A DNA stretch of 64,000 nucleotides from Vibrio mimicus CAIM 602 (GTDB taxonomy: Bacteria > Pseudomonadota > Gammaproteobacteria > Enterobacterales > Vibrionaceae): contig NZ_AOMO01000099.1 of the NCBI RefSeq assembly GCF_000338875.1, positions 62,001 through 126,000 on the forward strand, written 5' to 3'. This document shows positions 7,986 to 17,400 of this stretch, piece after piece. Every line of letters starts with the position of its first letter. Within the stretch, counting starts at the first letter, position 1. The notes beneath the pieces were generated by a model. That model saw only the letters and a program-made list of their open reading frames with translations. It had not been told where the DNA came from and did no database searches. The translations under genes and the position numbers were made by a program.

Positions 7986-9148
7986 TGACAACTTTTTTGG
8001 GTTATTCATCCACTTGGCTTGCCGAGCATAACGCTATCCATACGGCAAAAGAGATCTCCCATCAGCCTGCACTCTGGCGAGCATTAGCGGAGAATTTGCA
8101 GCAGCAAGCGCAAAGCATTGAAGCTTTTCTTGCCCCGTTATTAAAGCGCGATGATCTGCGTATTATTCTCACGGGGGCGGGGACTTCTGCCTTTGTCGGC
8201 GATGCTGCCGTGCCGTTTCTCCAACCTGAATTGAATTTTCAAGTGGAATCCATCCCAACCACGGATTTGGTTTCTAACCCTGCTCTGTATCTGGATACGG
8301 ATAGCCCGACCTTACTGATTTCCTACGCTCGCTCCGGCAATAGCCCGGAAAGTGTGGCAGCGGTAGAGCTGGCGGATCAGCGAGTCAAAAAGTGTTATCA
8401 CCTGTTCTTAACCTGCAATGGGGAAGGGGGATTATCTCGTTACGCTCAGCAAGCCTCGAATGCCCTGTGTGTGCTGATGCCCGAAGGTTCGAATGACAAA
8501 AGTTTTGCCATGACCTCCAGCTTTAGCTGCATGTTGATGTCGACGCTGGTACTGCTGGGAGCCGCTTCTCAACACGCGATTCAAGCGACGGCTGAGTTGT
8601 GTGAAAGCAAACTAGTGCAGTGGCCTGAGGCCATTAAACAGTTGGCTGCATTGCCTTATGAGCGCCTAATTGTTCTTGGCAGCGGCGGTTTTTCTGGGTT
8701 GGCGCGCGAGGCTTCGCTCAAATCATTAGAACTGAGTGCAGGCAAAGTGATGACGACGTTTGATTCTTCACTCGGTTTTCGTCACGGGCCTAAATTTGCC
8801 ATCAATAACCAAGCCTTGGTGATTCAACTGCTTTCGAGTGACAACTACACCCGCCAATACGATATGGATCTGCTCTGGGAGATTCGCCGCGATAACCGAG
8901 CGTTGTGCCATGTCGTACTGACCGAAACCCCACTCAACGAAGATGACGTGTTTGAACTTGGGCACCTTGGCCTTGGCGATCGCTGGCTCTGTTTCCCTTA
9001 CATCCTGTTTTGCCAGATGTTGGCGTTTGAAAAATCGCTCCAGCTTGGTTTGGGTCCTGATAACCCATGCCCAACCGGAGAAGTTAACCGTGTCGTGCAA
9101 GGTGTCACGATTTACCCCTATCCACAGCAACCTATTTTGAATCAATAA
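7985..9148 (+). CDS. agaS: AgaS, galactosamine-6-phosphate deaminase/isomerase (SIS domains)
   Basis: A 387-residue cytosolic protein with two sugar isomerase (SIS) domains: TGAGTSAFVGD and SYARSGNSPESVAAVELAD in the first, LGSGGFSGLAREASLKSLEL and GFRHGPKF in the second. AgaS converts galactosamine-6-phosphate to tagatose-6-phosphate and ammonia, which replaces the role once given to AgaI; no agaI-type gene is present. It is translationally coupled to kbaZ and lies 10 bp before the PTS genes. Confidence 0.92.
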   Translation: MTTFLGYSSTWLAEHNAIHTAKEISHQPALWRALAENLQQQAQSIEAFLAPLLKRDDLRIILTGAGTSAFVGDAAVPFLQPELNFQVESIPTTDLVSNPALYLDTDSPTLLISYARSGNSPESVAAVELADQRVKKCYHLFLTCNGEGGLSRYAQQASNALCVLMPEGSNDKSFAMTSSFSCMLMSTLVLLGAASQHAIQATAELCESKLVQWPEAIKQLAALPYERLIVLGSGGFSGLAREASLKSLELSAGKVMTTFDSSLGFRHGPKFAINNQALVIQLLSSDNYTRQYDMDLLWEIRRDNRALCHVVLTETPLNEDDVFELGHLGLGDRWLCFPYILFCQMLAFEKSLQLGLGPDNPCPTGEVNRVVQGVTIYPYPQQPILNQ

Positions 9149-9158
9149 GGAAATGATC

Positions 9159-9632
9159 ATGCCGAATATTGTACTCAGTCGAATTGATGAACGTTTGGTG
9201 CACGGCCAAGTTGGCGTGCAATGGGTTGGGTTTGCGGATGCCAACATAGTGGTGGTAGTCAACGATGAAGTGGCGGAAGACACGATGCAGCAAAGCCTGA
9301 TGGAAATGGTGCTGGCCGATGGGATCGCCATTCGTTTTTGGACAGTACAAAAGACCATCGACACCATTCATAAAGCTTCGGATCGTCAGCGCATCCTAGT
9401 GGTATGTCGCACTCCTAAAGATTTTCGACGTCTTGTGGAAGGGGGCGTTCCGATTAAGGCGATTAATGTTGGCAACATGCATTACGCCGACGGTAAAAAG
9501 CAGATTTCTAAAACGGTTTCGGTCGATGCCGAAGACGTGGCGGATTTTCAACAACTCAAAGCACTCGGTGTGCGCTGCACGATTCAAGGCGTCCCGACAG
9601 AAAGTGCAACTGACCTCTTCACTCTACTCTGA
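9159..9632 (+). CDS. agaV: PTS mannose-family IIB component for N-acetylgalactosamine, AgaV
   Basis: A 157-residue mannose-type IIB enzyme that passes phosphate from IIA to the incoming sugar. ATG 9159 is chosen because TAAGG then has 8 bp spacing and the protein begins in the family manner, MPNIVLSRIDERLVHGQVG; ATG 9153 sits too close. His15 in RLVHGQV is the phosphorylated residue of the family. It is the first of four consecutive genes giving a complete IIB-IIC-IID-IIA set. Confidence 0.92.
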   Translation: MPNIVLSRIDERLVHGQVGVQWVGFADANIVVVVNDEVAEDTMQQSLMEMVLADGIAIRFWTVQKTIDTIHKASDRQRILVVCRTPKDFRRLVEGGVPIKAINVGNMHYADGKKQISKTVSVDAEDVADFQQLKALGVRCTIQGVPTESATDLFTLL

Positions 9633-9647
9633 TAAAGGACATCTATT

Positions 9648-10424
9648 ATGGAAATTGGACTCTTTCAGGCGTTGATGCTGGGCATACTGGCCTTTCTGGC
9701 TGGTCTTGACCTGTTCAATGGCCTTACACACTTCCACCGGCCTGTTGTTTTAGGGCCACTCGTGGGTCTGATCTTAGGTGATCTGCAAACCGGTATTTTG
9801 GTGGGCGGTACCTTAGAACTGATCTGGATGGGCTTGGCACCTCTGGCCGGTGCTCAGCCACCCAACGTTATCATCGGCACCATTGTCGGCACGACTTTCG
9901 CCATCACCACTAAGGTGGAACCTAACGTGGCAGTAGGTGTTGCGGTGCCTTTTGCGGTCGCAGTACAGATGGGGATCACCTTGCTGTTCTCCGCCATGTC
10001 CGCGGTGATGTCGAAGTGCGATGAATATGCTCAAAACGCGGATACCCGAGGTATTGAGCGGGTGAACTACTTGGCACTTGTAGTGCTCGGTATCTTCTAC
10101 TTCTTATGTGCTTTCTTACCCATCTACCTTGGCGCTGAACATGCCGGAGCCATGGTTGCAGCATTGCCGAATGAGCTGATTGATGGCTTAGGCGTTGCCG
10201 GTGGCATCATGCCTGCGATTGGTTTTGCAGTGCTGATGAAGATCATGATGAAAAACGCTTACATCCCGTATTTCATCTTAGGTTTTGTCGCTGCGGCATG
10301 GCTTAAACTGCCAATTTTGGCGATTGCGGCGGCGGCTACTGCGATGGCTATCATCGACTTTATGCGCAAATCCGAACCTACCCCTGTGACCGCTAAAACT
10401 GAGGATCTTGAAGATGGAATCTGA
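9648..10424 (+). CDS. agaW: PTS mannose-family IIC component, AgaW
   Basis: A 258-residue membrane protein of the EIIC-Man type, with FLAGLDLFNGLTHFHRPVV near the N-terminus and the family stretch GILVGGTLELIWMGLAPLAGA. It forms the sugar channel together with the IID subunit. The order V-W-E-F matches GalNAc systems in enterobacteria. Its 3' end overlaps the IID start by 11 bases. Confidence 0.9.
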   Translation: MEIGLFQALMLGILAFLAGLDLFNGLTHFHRPVVLGPLVGLILGDLQTGILVGGTLELIWMGLAPLAGAQPPNVIIGTIVGTTFAITTKVEPNVAVGVAVPFAVAVQMGITLLFSAMSAVMSKCDEYAQNADTRGIERVNYLALVVLGIFYFLCAFLPIYLGAEHAGAMVAALPNELIDGLGVAGGIMPAIGFAVLMKIMMKNAYIPYFILGFVAAAWLKLPILAIAAAATAMAIIDFMRKSEPTPVTAKTEDLEDGI

Positions 10425-11298
10425 TGCAATCAAATCAATGGATCTGGGTGATGTGAATCCAGAGGTAAACCCAGCTCTCGGCGTGGCAGCAGATGAGTAT
10501 GAGGATAAAGCCATTGGTGCGGAGTTAACCAAAGCAGATATCAACACTATGGCGTGGCGTTCACTCTTGCTGCAAGCCTCATTCAACTTTGAACGTATGC
10601 AAGCTTCAGGCTGGTTATATGGTTTATTGCCTGCGTTGAAAAAGATCCACACCAATAAAGCGGATCTTTCTAAAGCCATGCAGGGACATATGGGTTTCTT
10701 CAATACCCACCCATTCTTGGTCACCTTCGTGATGGGCATTGTACTGGCGATGGAACGTTCCAAACAAAACGTCAACAGTATCCAAAGTACCAAAATTGCG
10801 GTGGGTGCACCGATGGGTGGGATCGGTGATGCCATGTTCTGGCTTACCTTGCTGCCTATCTGTGGCGGTATTGGCGCTGACCTTGCGCTGCAAGGCTCCA
10901 TCATGGGTGCGGTGTTCTTCTTCGTGCTGTTTAACGTAGTGCACTTTGGTCTGCGTTTTGGTCTAGCACACTACGCCTACCGGATGGGGGTAGCGGCCAT
11001 TCCGATGATCAAAGCCAACACCAAGAAAGTCGGCCATGCTGCTTCCATGGTGGGGATGACTGTGATTGGCGCCTTGGTAGCCACTTATGTTCGCCTCTCC
11101 ACCACTGCGGAAATTACCGCGGGGGATGCGGTGGTGAAACTACAAGCCGATGTGATTGATAAGTTGATGCCTGCCTTCTTGCCACTGGTTTACACCTTAG
11201 CCATGTATGCGCTGGTAAAACGTGGCTGGAGTCCACTGAAACTCATCTTGATCACCGTGATATTAGGGGTAGCCGGACGTTTTATGGGCTTCCTCTAA
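10414..11298 (+). CDS. agaE: PTS mannose-family IID component, AgaE
   Basis: A 294-residue EIID-Man protein. The family core includes WRSLLLQASFNFERMQASGW, FFNTHPFLVTFVMGIVLAMER and GAPMGGIGDAMFW, and the C-terminus has membrane segments. The start is ATG 10414 with GAGGA 8 bp upstream, inside the end of agaW; a TTG at 10408 is less likely. IID and IIC together transport and help phosphorylate GalNAc. The first 45 residues are acidic and look like a loose cytoplasmic extension. Confidence 0.9.
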   Translation: MESDAIKSMDLGDVNPEVNPALGVAADEYEDKAIGAELTKADINTMAWRSLLLQASFNFERMQASGWLYGLLPALKKIHTNKADLSKAMQGHMGFFNTHPFLVTFVMGIVLAMERSKQNVNSIQSTKIAVGAPMGGIGDAMFWLTLLPICGGIGADLALQGSIMGAVFFFVLFNVVHFGLRFGLAHYAYRMGVAAIPMIKANTKKVGHAASMVGMTVIGALVATYVRLSTTAEITAGDAVVKLQADVIDKLMPAFLPLVYTLAMYALVKRGWSPLKLILITVILGVAGRFMGFL

Positions 11299-11359
11299 CC
11301 TAGCGAGATAAACCAGTAATCACGGGGTTGGCATGCCAGCCCCAACCAAGGAGACCAAT

Positions 11360-11800
11360 ATGCTAGCGGTAATTTTATCTGGTCATGGGGCTTTTGCTTC
11401 TGGAATGGCGCAGGCGGTGAATCAGGTGATTGGTGAGCAACCACAGTTTCGGTTCATCGATTTTCCAGAGCAGATGACCACACCACAGCTTGATGTCGCT
11501 ATGCGCCAAGCCATGGAAGAGATCGATTCGGGAGATGGCATTGTTTTTCTCACCGACTTGCTCGGTGGCACACCGTTTCGCATAGCATCGCTGCTCAGTA
11601 TGGAGCGAGAAGATATCGAAGTTGTGACCGGAACCAACATGCAAATGGCAGCAGAAATGTTGCTTGAGCGAGATGCGTTGTCACTGGTGGAGTTTCGCAA
11701 TCTTGCATTGGAGTGTGGACATCGGGGCATTACCTGCTTAGCGACTGAAATGGCAGAAGAAACATCAACCAGCACGGTGGTAGAAGAAGATGGTATCTAA
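11360..11800 (+). CDS. agaF: PTS mannose-family IIA component, AgaF
   Basis: A 146-residue IIA enzyme that takes phosphate from HPr. ATG 11360 is preceded by AAGGAGA at 5 bp. His9 in VILSGHGAFASGM is the phosphorylation site, and the ERIA-type fold includes FLTDLLGGTPFR. The 61-bp gap from agaE is the largest between the catabolic genes. The 3' end overlaps agaA by 11 bases. Confidence 0.9.
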   Translation: MLAVILSGHGAFASGMAQAVNQVIGEQPQFRFIDFPEQMTTPQLDVAMRQAMEEIDSGDGIVFLTDLLGGTPFRIASLLSMEREDIEVVTGTNMQMAAEMLLERDALSLVEFRNLALECGHRGITCLATEMAEETSTSTVVEEDGI

Positions 11801-12983
11801 ACCCAAAAGTTTTCGCGCTCAGCGCGTATTGCATAATGAGCAGTGGCGGCAAGATGCCGTTGTCACTGTCGATGAGAGAGGCCTGATCACTGCCATCGAA
11901 GCCTATGATGCGCAGTGTCATTGTGATGCGGTGAATTTAGGCCAAGTAGACTTGTTGCCTGGCCTGATTGATAGCCATGTGCATGGCAGCAAAGGATGTG
12001 ACGTGATGGATGCGACGCATGAAAGCCTTGATACCATGTCACACTATTTTGCCAGCTTAGGTGTGACGGCTTTTGTGGCCACGACGATCACTGCGCCCAC
12101 TGCCAAAATTCGGGCAGCATTAACTCAAGTGGCGAAAAGTAAGCAAAAGGGTGTTGCAGGTGCTGAGATTCTTGGTGCGTATCTGGAAGGGCCTTATTTC
12201 ACAGAGAAGCATAAAGGCGCCCACCCACCTCAATGGTTTCGTGAGCTGGCATTAGAAGAACTGGATGGCTGGATCTCTTACAGCGATAACCAACTACTCA
12301 AAGTAGCATTAGCTCCGGAAAAATCCGGCGCGATTGAGGCCATTCGTTATCTCGATGCGCATGGCGTAAAAGTCATGCTTGGTCATAGTGATGCCAGTTA
12401 CGATCAGGTGCAACTCGCGCTAGACGCGGGAGCAAAAGGGATAGTGCATTGTTACAACGGCATGCGTGGACTACATCACCGCGATCCCGGTGTGGTTGGG
12501 GCAGGGCTGTTACACCCAGAATGTTATGTGGAAATGATTGCGGACGGTCATCATGTACATCCTGCGGCTATTGAGGTAGCACATCGCTGCTGCGGCTCAC
12601 GCATGACACTCATCACCGATGCAATGTGCGCCACAGGCATGCCCGATGGGCAATACACCCTAGGGGAATATCAAGTCGAGATGAAGCAAGGCGTTGTCAC
12701 CACTCAGTCTGGAGGACTGGCTGGCAGCACCTTAACCCTGTTTGATGGGGTAAAGAACATTCAGCATTGGCTCAATTTGTCGTTTGAGCAAGCGTGGCTG
12801 ATGGCGTCACTCACTCCTGCCAAATCCTTAGGCATTCAAGATCAACTCGGCACATTGGAAGTGGGTAAATACGCTTCCATGGTCGCCATCAGTTCCGATT
12901 TCTCAATTGAAAAAACGTGGGTGAAAGGTCGCTTGGTATTTGATGCCATGGCTTCCCCTCACCAGGAGGCTCTATGTATCTAA
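11790..12983 (+). CDS. agaA: N-acetylgalactosamine-6-phosphate deacetylase, AgaA
   Basis: A 397-residue amidohydrolase of the NagA/AgaA group. Metal and catalytic motifs are visible: IDSHVHGSKGCDVMDA, YLEGPYF, MLGHSDASYDQ, HCYNGMRGLHHRDPG and LITDAMCATGMPDG. It removes acetate from GalNAc-6-phosphate to give galactosamine-6-phosphate for AgaS. Its place inside the PTS-aldolase operon argues for AgaA rather than NagA, although the two are hard to tell apart by sequence. It overlaps both neighbours by 10-11 bases. Confidence 0.9.
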   Translation: MVSKPKSFRAQRVLHNEQWRQDAVVTVDERGLITAIEAYDAQCHCDAVNLGQVDLLPGLIDSHVHGSKGCDVMDATHESLDTMSHYFASLGVTAFVATTITAPTAKIRAALTQVAKSKQKGVAGAEILGAYLEGPYFTEKHKGAHPPQWFRELALEELDGWISYSDNQLLKVALAPEKSGAIEAIRYLDAHGVKVMLGHSDASYDQVQLALDAGAKGIVHCYNGMRGLHHRDPGVVGAGLLHPECYVEMIADGHHVHPAAIEVAHRCCGSRMTLITDAMCATGMPDGQYTLGEYQVEMKQGVVTTQSGGLAGSTLTLFDGVKNIQHWLNLSFEQAWLMASLTPAKSLGIQDQLGTLEVGKYASMVAISSDFSIEKTWVKGRLVFDAMASPHQEALCI

Positions 12984-13828
12984 TTTCTTCTCGTGAAATG
13001 TTAAAACGCGCTCAACTCGGTGGTTATGCGGTTCCTGCATTCAATATTCATAACCTTGAAACCGTGCAAGTGGTGGTGGAAACCGCGTCAGAAATGGGCT
13101 CTCCAGTGATTTTGGCAGGAACACCGGGTACGTACGATTACGCGGGCACCGACTACCTGATCAGTATCTGTAAGGAAGCCGCACATAAGCATTCGATCCC
13201 GCTTGTGCTGCATTTGGATCACCATGAAGATCTGCAAGACATCCGGAACAAAGTCGAACACGGCATTCGCTCGGTGATGATTGATGGCTCGCACTACGCT
13301 TTTGAGCAGAACATCGAAATCGTGCGCTCTGTAGTACAGCTCTGTCACCGCTTTGATGCCAGCGTGGAAGCGGAATTGGGGCGACTTGGCGGGCAAGAAG
13401 ATGATTTGGTTGTCGATAGTGCCGATGCTTTGCTGACTGACCCGGCTTCCGCCGCTGAATTTGTCCGCCGCACGGGAATTGATTCTTTGGCAGTGGCGAT
13501 CGGGACTGCTCACGGGCTGTATAAAGCCGAGCCCAGACTTGATTTTGCCCGCTTAGAAAAAATTCGCGCGGTAGTAGATATTCCTTTGGTGCTGCATGGA
13601 GCTTCCGGTGTACCTGATGAGATGGTGCGTCGCTGTATTGAGCTTGGTGTGTGTAAAGTCAATGTCGCGACTGAGCTGAAAATTGCTTTTGCGGATGCAG
13701 TAAAAGGACATTTTGCAGAGCATCCGGATGCGAATGATCCACGAAAATACATCACACCCGGCAAAGCGGCGATGAAACGCGTAGTGATGGATAAAATCCG
13801 CCTGTGTGGTAGTGAAGGTAAGCTATAA
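12974..13828 (+). CDS. kbaY: Class II tagatose-1,6-bisphosphate aldolase KbaY
   Basis: A 284-residue zinc-dependent class II aldolase of the KbaY/GatY type. Key stretches are VPAFNIHNLETVQ, LHLDHHEDLQDIRN, EAELGRLGGQEDD, AIGTAHGLYK and LHGASGVPDEMVRR. It catalyses the last committed step, splitting tagatose-1,6-bisphosphate, with KbaZ as partner. As the final gene it is followed by a strong terminator. The kinase that makes its substrate (tagatose-6-phosphate kinase) is not encoded in this operon. Confidence 0.93.
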   Translation: MYLISSREMLKRAQLGGYAVPAFNIHNLETVQVVVETASEMGSPVILAGTPGTYDYAGTDYLISICKEAAHKHSIPLVLHLDHHEDLQDIRNKVEHGIRSVMIDGSHYAFEQNIEIVRSVVQLCHRFDASVEAELGRLGGQEDDLVVDSADALLTDPASAAEFVRRTGIDSLAVAIGTAHGLYKAEPRLDFARLEKIRAVVDIPLVLHGASGVPDEMVRRCIELGVCKVNVATELKIAFADAVKGHFAEHPDANDPRKYITPGKAAMKRVVMDKIRLCGSEGKL

Positions 13829-13874
13829 AAACAGGTTAAATTTGCTAATACTCCCCCCATATTTGGTATTAGTC

Positions 13875-13900
13875 GGCACTGGAAACAGTGCCTTTTTTTT
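13875..13900 (+). terminator. Rho-independent terminator of the GalNAc operon
   Basis: GGCACTG pairs with CAGTGCC across a GAAA tetraloop and is followed by eight T residues. Confidence 0.9.
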
Positions 13901-14423
13901 ATTCGTTATTAATTTCTATATGTTTCATTATTGCCATTGTATTAAGGCTGTTTATTTTTAATGCATAGTAAGAATAATCCTACATGGCATCGCTATTGTG
14001 CTGTCATTTCACCTAGTAATATATTTATTGTTTATATTAGCTGCGTGTGAATTTATTTGCTTATCGCTCTGCTGGTTTTATTTTGATTTAATTTTACTCT
14101 TAAATGTAACTTCATGTTTCTATTCTTTAGTTTTGATTATTTCTATTTTGTTTTATTTTATTGAATTACATTGATAATTTGTCTTTAGTTTTAGGTTGAA
14201 TTAGCTTTGATTATTGGTTGTTAAATGAGAGTAAGTGATTTACTGAACCATGATCTCAAAGCGAGTTTTAAACATTCATTATTTATCTATAACACGGAGG
14301 TTTGATTGTTTTTATAAGGGTTTAAAATGTCGTTACATTTACTTACACCCGGGTAAAACGGAATGAAATTATTTCCTTTTTATAATAAGACTCTATTTTC
14401 TCCCTAAAATAAGTCTTATAGCG
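13901..14423. other. AT-rich region upstream of the chitinase
   Basis: Over 500 bp with no reading frame, strongly AT-rich. Close to chiA, an inverted repeat (ATAAGACT at 14385-14392 and AGTCTTAT at 14412-14419) ends 4 bp before the start codon, and TATAAT lies at 14381-14386. It presumably holds the chitinase control region. I cannot place a regulator site with confidence. Confidence 0.5.
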
Positions 14424-17400
14424 ATGAAAAAATCAACATTAACGTTAATGCCAACCGTTCTTGCATTAGCAGTGGGAATGGCGATGCCTGTAGCGCAGGC
14501 TGCAATCAATAGTGAAGCTTCTGTTGTTGGTACCGAAAGCCAGTGGTGGAATACCTACAAAGTCACGCTGACCAACAATGGTAATAAACCAGTTGAACTG
14601 CGTGACGCGAGCATTGTGTTCGATACTAACCTTTCACTCTCAACACCTTCTTGGTCAGCACAAGGCATCTCTTACCCGAGCATGAGTTTTAGCAGCAACG
14701 CGCAAGGTTCAGTGTTTAGCAACCGCTTAGCGCTGAGCTTTGATCAAGGCAGTTGGGTAAAAACGCAATTGCTGCCGGGTGCAAGCATTGATCTTACCTT
14801 AGGCGTAAGTGGTGTGCTTGACCTGAGCCTGTTGCAAAGCACGATCGCTCTGGAAACCGATGGTGAAGTGGAACCGGGCGAACCAGAAATTTCGCTAGAG
14901 CTGGCTTCACCAGTTCAAGGTGCTGAATTTATTGAAGGTCAAATTGTTGCGATTTTGGCGAACGTTACCGCAACCAACACAACAGTGAAAACCGTCACGT
15001 TCTTGGTGGATGGTGAGCAGATTGCGTTGCTTGAGCAAGCACCATTCCAAGCGAATTGGACTGCGGCTGGTGAGGGTGCTCACTCCATCAAAGCCATCGT
15101 GGAAGATGCTTCTGGTTTGCTAAAAGAGCAAGCGGTACGTATTACCGTAAAAGCCGAAGAAATTGATCCACCAGTTGAGCCAGAACTACCCGTTGCGCCT
15201 GTGATTGAACTGACCAATCCACGTAACGGACAAAGCGTATTCTTGGACAAAGTCACCACACTGGCTGCGAATGCTTCTGATGACAATGGCGACCTGACTG
15301 CGGTTGAGTTTTTGGTGAATGGCGAATCGATTGGCCGTGTCACGCAAGCTCCATATCAAATGGCTTGGACTCCGGTGGCTTTGGGTCAATACACCATCGA
15401 AGCGATCGCTTACGATGCGGCAGGGCACCAAACGCAAACCCCAATGGTGACAGTGAACGCCAAAGAAATGGGCACGGGCAACCTAAGCTGTGACATCAAA
15501 CAGATCTATCGTGAAGATGGCACTGAGTGTATGGGTGACGATCACCCGCGCCGTATCATCGGTTATTATACCTCATGGCGTACCGGTAAAAACGGTCTGC
15601 CAGCGTACCTCGCCGGCGATCTGCCCTGGGAAAAACTGACCCACATTAACTACGCGTTTGCCAGCATCAACAAGTCTGACTTCAGCATGCAAGTCGATGA
15701 TTCTGCGACCAAGATGACGTGGGAAAACGTACCGGGTGCAGAGATGGATCCTTCACTGCCATACCAAGGCCACTTCAACCTGCTGAGTAAGTTTAAGAAA
15801 CAGTACCCCGATGTGAAAACGCTGATTTCTGTTGGCGGTTGGGCGGAAACCGGTGGTTTCTATCCAATGACGACCGATCTGGCTTCTTGTTCCGTGAATA
15901 TGGAAGGCATCAAGGCGTTCAACAAATCGGCAGTCGATTTCATCCGTCAATACGATTTTGATGGCGTGGATATCGATTACGAATACCCATCATCAATGAA
16001 AGATTCTGGTAACCCGATTGATTTCGAGCAGTCGAACAAGTGTCGTGGCCAGTTGTGGGATAACTACATGGTGATGATGACCGAACTTCGCAAAGAGCTG
16101 GATAAAGCGGGCGAAGAAGATGGCCGTCGTTACATGTTGACCATCGCGTCACCTTCATCAGGTTATTTGCTGCGAGGTATGCAAGACTTCGCGATGCAAG
16201 ATGTATTGGATTACGTCAACATCATGTCTTACGACCTGCATGGTACGTGGAACGAGTTTGTCGGCCCACAAGCAGCACTGTTTGATGATGGTAAAGATGC
16301 TGAGCTTGCTAAATGGGGCGTGTACACGACCGCAGAATATCAAGGCATTGGCTATCTCAACCAAGCGTGGACGCATCACTTCTTCCGTGGCGCCTTTAAA
16401 CCAAGCCAAATCAACATGGGGATTCCTTACTACACTCGTGGCTGGCAAGGCGTGAGCGGTGGTGAGAAAGGGCTTTGGGGTCGTGCGGTTGAGCCTAACC
16501 AATCGTCATGCCCAGAAGGCACCACCGTTTGTGGTTGGGGTGCGGAAGGTACCGACAACATCTGGCATGATGTGGATGCCAACGGTAACGAAATTAAAGC
16601 CGGTGTGGTGCCAATGTGGCATGCGATGAACCTGATGCATGCTGAAAAATTGGGTATTGACGGTATGCCAAGCTATGGCCCAGCGTGGGGTATGGATCCA
16701 AACAACCCGAAACACCTGATTGAAGGCAAATACGAGCGTGTGTGGAGCCAAGAGCTGCAAACCGCGTGGCTGTGGAACGACACCAAAAAAGTGTTCCTGA
16801 GCATTGAAGATAAAGACTCACTGAAGCCAAAACTGGACTACATCGTCGATAACGGTTTAGGTGGCATGATGATTTGGGAAATGGCGGGGGACTACTCGTA
16901 TGATGCGGTGAAACGTGAATACGTGATCGGTTCTGACATGACTTCTTATGCCCATGAAGTGTTTGCCGCGGCGGAGCCGATGGATATTCGCCACAACGAT
17001 CTGCCACAGCCAGACTCGGTGATTGATATTACGGTATCGACCACTGACTGGCCAGAAGGCGATAGCAACTACCCAATCAACCCAACCTTAGTGTTCACCA
17101 ACCACTCTGAGGTGGCGATTCCGGGCGGTTCAATCATTGAATTCCTGATGCCAACGTCAACCGGTGATATCGTCAAAGATTGGAGCGGTGCAGGCCTGAA
17201 AGTGATTGAAAGTGGTCATACCGGCAGCAACTTCTCGGTGAATGGTGAGAAAAAACTGTTCCACAAAGTGGCAGTGACACTGCGCTCAACCGAATCAATC
17301 CCTGCAGGCGGTGAATACAGCGTCGATATGGTGTACTACACACCTGTGTCTGGCGTGGCTAACGGCGTGCGCTTTATCGTGGGTAACGAAACGGTTGGCT

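Noticed and set aside
8768..9367. 199-codon minus-strand frame across agaS and agaV
   Set aside because: It crosses the junction of two well-supported PTS/SIS genes on the other strand and its composition is unlike a protein.
10278..10904. 208-codon minus-strand frame over agaW/agaE
   Set aside because: It is antisense to two conserved PTS genes and has no motifs of its own.
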